A DNA stretch of 36,520 bases from an uncultured Eubacteriales bacterium (lineage in GTDB: Bacteria; Bacillota; Clostridia; Oscillospirales; QAMX01), in assembly GCA_900551265.1 (NCBI GenBank), contig URVL01000004.1:1-36520 (forward strand), read 5' to 3'. How positions within the stretch are numbered: the stretch's first letter is position 1; each line of letters starts with the position of its first letter. A program made the position numbers and the translations under genes. Below the pieces are notes generated by a model. It had not been told where the DNA came from and did not search any database. It saw only the letters and a program-made list of their open reading frames with translations. Of the stretch, positions 33,346-36,520 are shown in pieces.

Positions 33346-34200
33346 ATGAGAACTGCGGCTGAATTACATGCCATGAAAGTCTTCGCCGAAGAAATCCGTA
33401 TCGCGACCCTAGAGGAGTTCAATTCCCTGGGTTCCGGTCACGTTGGCGGAGCGATGTCAATTGTGGAAACGCTCGGCGTTTTATACGGCGGCGTGATGAA
33501 AATTGATCCGAAAAATCCCCAGTGGGAAGATCGTGACCGTCTGGTGCTCAGTAAGGGGCACGCGGGTCCTGCGCTTTATGCAACGCTTGCCCTGAAAGGC
33601 TATTTCCCGAAGGAAATGCTCGGGACGCTCAATAAGCCCGGCACCGATTTGCCGAGCCATGCCGACCGCAACCATACCCCCGGTATCGATATGACGACCG
33701 GTTCCCTGGGCCAGGGCGTTTCGACTGCCATGGGCCTTGCGATGGCGGCAAAGGCCATGGACAAAGACTACAAGACCTATCTCATCGTCGGCGACGGCGA
33801 ATGTAATGAGGGCCAGGTCTGGGAGGGTGCGCAGTTTGCAGCCCATCAGAAGCTGGATAATCTCGTCCTGTTTGTGGACTGGAACAAAAAGCAGCTCGAC
33901 GGTCTGACCGAAGATATCTCCGGCGCGGCCAATTTTGCGGAGAAGTTTGCCGCGTTTGGCTGGCACGTGCAACAGATCAACGGGCACGACGTGCCGTCGA
34001 TTGCCGGCGCCATTGACACGGCGCTCTCCGTGAAGGACAAGCCTTCCTGTATTGTGCTCGATACCATTAAGGGCCACGGCTGTACCATTGCTGAGACGGT
34101 TGCCGACAACCACAGCATCAGCTTCAAGCCGGAGGTTATGAACGAAGCGATTGAGGCGGCCCGGGCCGTTCTCGAAAAGGTCAAGGCGGAGGTGCTGTAA
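33346..34200 (+). CDS. Transketolase, N-terminal (TPP-binding) subunit
   Basis: A 284-residue protein equal to the pyrophosphate-binding half of transketolase. Features: GHVGGAMSIVETLGVLY (about 31-47), the SKGHAGPALYA segment, the DMTTGSLGQGVSTA block, and the TPP/Mg motif GDGECNEGQVWEGA ending in FVDWNKKQ. With the partner subunit it transfers two-carbon units between sugar phosphates. Split transketolases are common in anaerobic Firmicutes and archaea. ATG has GAGGGTG upstream. The second subunit starts one base after its stop. Confidence 0.95.
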   Translation: MRTAAELHAMKVFAEEIRIATLEEFNSLGSGHVGGAMSIVETLGVLYGGVMKIDPKNPQWEDRDRLVLSKGHAGPALYATLALKGYFPKEMLGTLNKPGTDLPSHADRNHTPGIDMTTGSLGQGVSTAMGLAMAAKAMDKDYKTYLIVGDGECNEGQVWEGAQFAAHQKLDNLVLFVDWNKKQLDGLTEDISGAANFAEKFAAFGWHVQQINGHDVPSIAGAIDTALSVKDKPSCIVLDTIKGHGCTIAETVADNHSISFKPEVMNEAIEAARAVLEKVKAEVL

Positions 34201-34201
34201 G

Positions 34202-35167
34202 ATGTATAAGACGTTACCGGAACTTGTAAAAGATAAGCGCGGCGTGCGCGATGTCATCGCCGCTTCGCTTGAGGCGCAGATGGACGCAGATCCCCGTGTC
34301 TGCTATCTCGACGCCGACCTGATGAACTGTATCGGCACCCGCAAACTGATGGCAAAATATCCGCGCCGCGCGATTAACTGCGGCATTGCGGAATCCAATA
34401 TGATCGGCGTGGCTGCCGGCATGAGCGCCGCCGGTATGATTCCCTATGCGCATACCTTTGGTATCTTTGCATCCCGCCGCGTGATGGACCAGGCGTTCCT
34501 GTCTGTTGCCTATGCAAAGCTGAACGTCCGCGTGCTCGGCTCCGATCCGGGTGTTACCGCGGCCTTAAACGGCGGCACACACATGCCGTTTGAGGACATG
34601 GCGCCTTATCTGGCCATCCCGAAAGCTGTCGCCATTGAAGTTTGCGACTGTGCACAGGCCGCCTCCATCATGGAGCAGGTCAAGGATATGTACGGTCTGA
34701 TCTATATCCGCTTCATGCGTAAAAATCCCGTTGCCGTGTATCCGGAAGGCACGAAGTTTGAGGTCGGTAAGGGCGCGCTGCTGCGCGACGGCGACGATGT
34801 CACCATCATGGCGTCCGGCATTCTGGTTGCCGAGAGCCTGAAGGCCGCCGATATGCTGGCTGCCGAGGGAATTTCCGCACGGGTGATCGATATGTTCACC
34901 TGGAAGCCGATTGACGAGGCGCTCATTGAGGAGTCCGCCCGCAAGACCGGCGCGATCGTCACCGCAGAGAACCACAACTATCTCTCCGGACTTGGCGCAC
35001 AGGTTGCAGAGGTTGTCACGAGCACGTACCCCGTCCCCGTCATGCGTGTGGGCGTGGAGGACGAGTTCGGCGAGGTTGGCCCGGAGGATTATCTCCGTAA
35101 GCGCTTTGAGCTGACGGCGGACAAGGTCTATGCCAAGGCAAAGGCTGCAATCGCCATGAAGAAATAA
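34202..35167 (+). CDS. Transketolase, C-terminal (pyrimidine-binding) subunit
   Basis: A 321-residue protein equal to the Pyr and C-terminal domains of transketolase. The catalytic-Glu segment is INCGIAESNMIGVAAGMSAA (about 59-78), followed by YAHTFGIFASRR, the GGTHMPFEDMA loop, and a C-terminal domain with TAENHNYLSGLG. It is non-functional without the N-terminal subunit. The ATG at 34202 has GGAGG eight bases upstream inside the previous gene. A strong terminator follows. Confidence 0.95.
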   Translation: MYKTLPELVKDKRGVRDVIAASLEAQMDADPRVCYLDADLMNCIGTRKLMAKYPRRAINCGIAESNMIGVAAGMSAAGMIPYAHTFGIFASRRVMDQAFLSVAYAKLNVRVLGSDPGVTAALNGGTHMPFEDMAPYLAIPKAVAIEVCDCAQAASIMEQVKDMYGLIYIRFMRKNPVAVYPEGTKFEVGKGALLRDGDDVTIMASGILVAESLKAADMLAAEGISARVIDMFTWKPIDEALIEESARKTGAIVTAENHNYLSGLGAQVAEVVTSTYPVPVMRVGVEDEFGEVGPEDYLRKRFELTADKVYAKAKAAIAMKK

Positions 35168-35203
35168 AGCGGGAAACGTGTAAAAGCGCCCGGCGATATC
35201 ATG

Positions 35204-35240
35204 AAAGCCCCATTGTGCGTTCGGCACAATGGGGCTTTTT
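35204..35240 (+). terminator. Bidirectional intrinsic terminator between transketolase and the NhaC antiporter
   Basis: A perfect 15-bp stem (35204-35218 with 35224-35238) followed by U residues on the plus strand (35236-35240). The converging NhaC gene ends 16 bases away and can use the opposite face, where the U-tract is shorter. Confidence 0.9.
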
Positions 35241-35255
35241 GTACATACCGGCAGA

Positions 35256-36520
35256 TTATGCGGCCCTGCGGCGCGTAATTGCTCTGATAATAAAAAGTGT
35301 TGCAACGATCAGAACAACGGCAATCGGCAAAGTAATCCAGGCGTTCTGGATAAAGCCGGTAAAAATATAGCAGACAAACGAGACGGCCGCCACGGTAATG
35401 GCATATGGCATCTGCGTCGATACGTGATTAATGTGATCGCAGCGTGCGCCCGCGGAGGACATGATGGTGGTGTCGGAGATCGGGGAGCAGTGGTCGCCGC
35501 AGACGGCGCCGGCCAGACAGGCGGAAATGCCGATGTAGAACAGCTCGTTGGAAGCCGGGAACATATTGGTAACAATCGGAATCAGAATGCCGAAAGTGCC
35601 CCAGGAGGTACCCGTCGAGAACGAGAGGAAACAGGCAACGACAAAAATCACCGCCGGCAGGAAGGAAGTCAGTCCGGCGGCCGCGCCCTCCATAAGACCT
35701 GCGACAAACTCCGCCGAGCCGAGCAAAACGGTCGTATTCTTCAAGGACGTGGCAAAGGTAAGAATCAGAATGGCCGGAACCATGGCAATAAATCCCTTCG
35801 GAATGCACGCCATCGCTTCCTTAAAGGTAATCAGTCGCCGGCAGAGCATATAAACAATGGTGATCACCAGCGCGACAAGACTGCCCCACGGTAAGCCGAC
35901 GGTGGCGTCGGTATCCGCGAACGCATCCACAAAGGAGACGCCGGAAAAATATCCGCCGACATAGATCAGGCCGATGACACAGAACACAATCAGTATAATA
36001 ATCGGGATCAAAAGATCGCAGACATGCCCGCGAGAAGAGCCCTCCTCGGTTTCCAGAGCGTCATGTTCCCCGCCGGAAGTGAAGAGGTCGTCCTTTTCCA
36101 CGGCATTTTTCTCATGCCGTGCCATGGGACCGTAATCAAACTTCATCAGCGTCAGGGCAACGATGAAAACCAGCGTGAGCAGAGAATAATAATTGTAGGG
36201 GATCGCACGGATAAAGAGGGCAAGGCCGGAATAACCGGTCCCCTCGGAAAACTGCGCCACGGCGGCGGCCCAGGACGAAATGGGCGCGATCATACAGACC
36301 GGGGCGGCCGTAGCGTCGATGATATAGGCGAGCTTCGCACGGGAAATCCTGTGAGAGTCGGTGACCGGCATCATCACGGAGCCAACCGTAAGGCAGTTGA
36401 AATAGTCGTCAATGAAAATCAACACGCCAAGGACAAAGGCCGCCAACGTGGCGCCGGCACGCGTCTTAATATTCTTTTTTGCCCAGGCGCCAAACGCTGC
36501 GGAAGCGCCGGTCTTATTGA
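35256..36520 (-). CDS. NhaC-family Na+/H+ antiporter, N-terminus cut by the window edge
   Basis: A 420-residue C-terminal part of a polytopic membrane protein that runs off the right edge. The frame stays open to the last codon (NKTGASAAFGAWAKKNIKTR), so the missing start lies outside the window. Family blocks are GVLIFIDDYFNCLTVGSVM, PVTDSHRISRAKLAYIIDATAAPVCMIAPISSW, STGTSWGTFGILIPI and GAVCGDHCSPISDTTIMSSAGA, all typical of NhaC/YjcL-type antiporters. The charged loop around 120-140 (numbering from the window edge) is cytoplasmic. It probably exchanges Na+ or a charged metabolite for H+, and substrate specificity varies in this family. It shares a terminator region with the transketolase genes. 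Confidence 0.93.
   Translation of the reverse strand, partial: NKTGASAAFGAWAKKNIKTRAGATLAAFVLGVLIFIDDYFNCLTVGSVMMPVTDSHRISRAKLAYIIDATAAPVCMIAPISSWAAAVAQFSEGTGYSGLALFIRAIPYNYYSLLTLVFIVALTLMKFDYGPMARHEKNAVEKDDLFTSGGEHDALETEEGSSRGHVCDLLIPIIILIVFCVIGLIYVGGYFSGVSFVDAFADTDATVGLPWGSLVALVITIVYMLCRRLITFKEAMACIPKGFIAMVPAILILTFATSLKNTTVLLGSAEFVAGLMEGAAAGLTSFLPAVIFVVACFLSFSTGTSWGTFGILIPIVTNMFPASNELFYIGISACLAGAVCGDHCSPISDTTIMSSAGARCDHINHVSTQMPYAITVAAVSFVCYIFTGFIQNAWITLPIAVVLIVATLFIIRAITRRRAA

Overview
The window looks like chromosome of a GC-rich, spore-forming, Gram-positive anaerobe of the Clostridia type (Oscillospiraceae or Christensenellaceae-like). The reasons are strong GGAGG ribosome binding sites, sigma-A promoters, a SleB/CwlJ cortex-lytic hydrolase, a deacetylase anchored by SLH repeats, AhrC-type ArgR, dxs and HemW. 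This placement is inferred from gene content only. I see no phage, insertion sequence, CRISPR array, rRNA or tRNA.

Positions 1-10,900 are almost all minus strand. From the left: a truncated GNAT acetyltransferase, smpB with a clear promoter, a spore cortex hydrolase, a second GNAT, and a tight run rpe > ychF > HGSNAT-like membrane acyltransferase > nadE. These are followed by metY, a xylose-isomerase-like TIM-barrel protein, a divergent transaldolase and a DUF402 protein. Most units end in recognisable intrinsic terminators.

Positions 11,000-15,850 are plus strand: a secreted NodB deacetylase with three SLH repeats, then a Gfo/Idh/MocA oxidoreductase, an IolE-like isomerase and a second paralogous Gfo/Idh/MocA oxidoreductase. 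The last gene is separated from the others by an internal terminator. A minus-strand zinc-ribbon protein follows. Its leader holds a 23-codon Cys/His-rich mini-ORF, which is the most unusual small element here.

Positions 16,780-26,770 carry one long plus-strand housekeeping run: dxs, a small PQ-loop-like membrane protein, nadK, argR, recN, lepA, hemW, an ACT-domain protein and a UPF0210 protein. Gaps are at most 24 bases and there are several overlaps. I saw no internal terminator. tlyA, which usually sits between dxs and nadK, is instead about 8 kb away on the other strand.

Positions 26,800-31,730 (minus) hold two closely related intracellular type-B carboxylesterases flanking a ThuA-like protein, with tlyA at the tail. 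Divergent from them is an FAD-dependent oxidoreductase. A split transketolase (N and C halves as two genes) follows, and an NhaC-family antiporter runs off the right edge.

Taken together, the accessory content points to handling of oxidised, keto or acylated sugars (Gfo/Idh enzymes, IolE-like isomerases, ThuA, esterases) feeding a pentose-phosphate module (Rpe, transketolase, transaldolase-like). That link is inference. The best leads for something undescribed are the Cys-rich leader peptide, the Gfo/Idh-isomerase-Gfo/Idh triad, the twin-esterase/ThuA locus, and the HutC-like operator sites before metY and the transaldolase-like gene.
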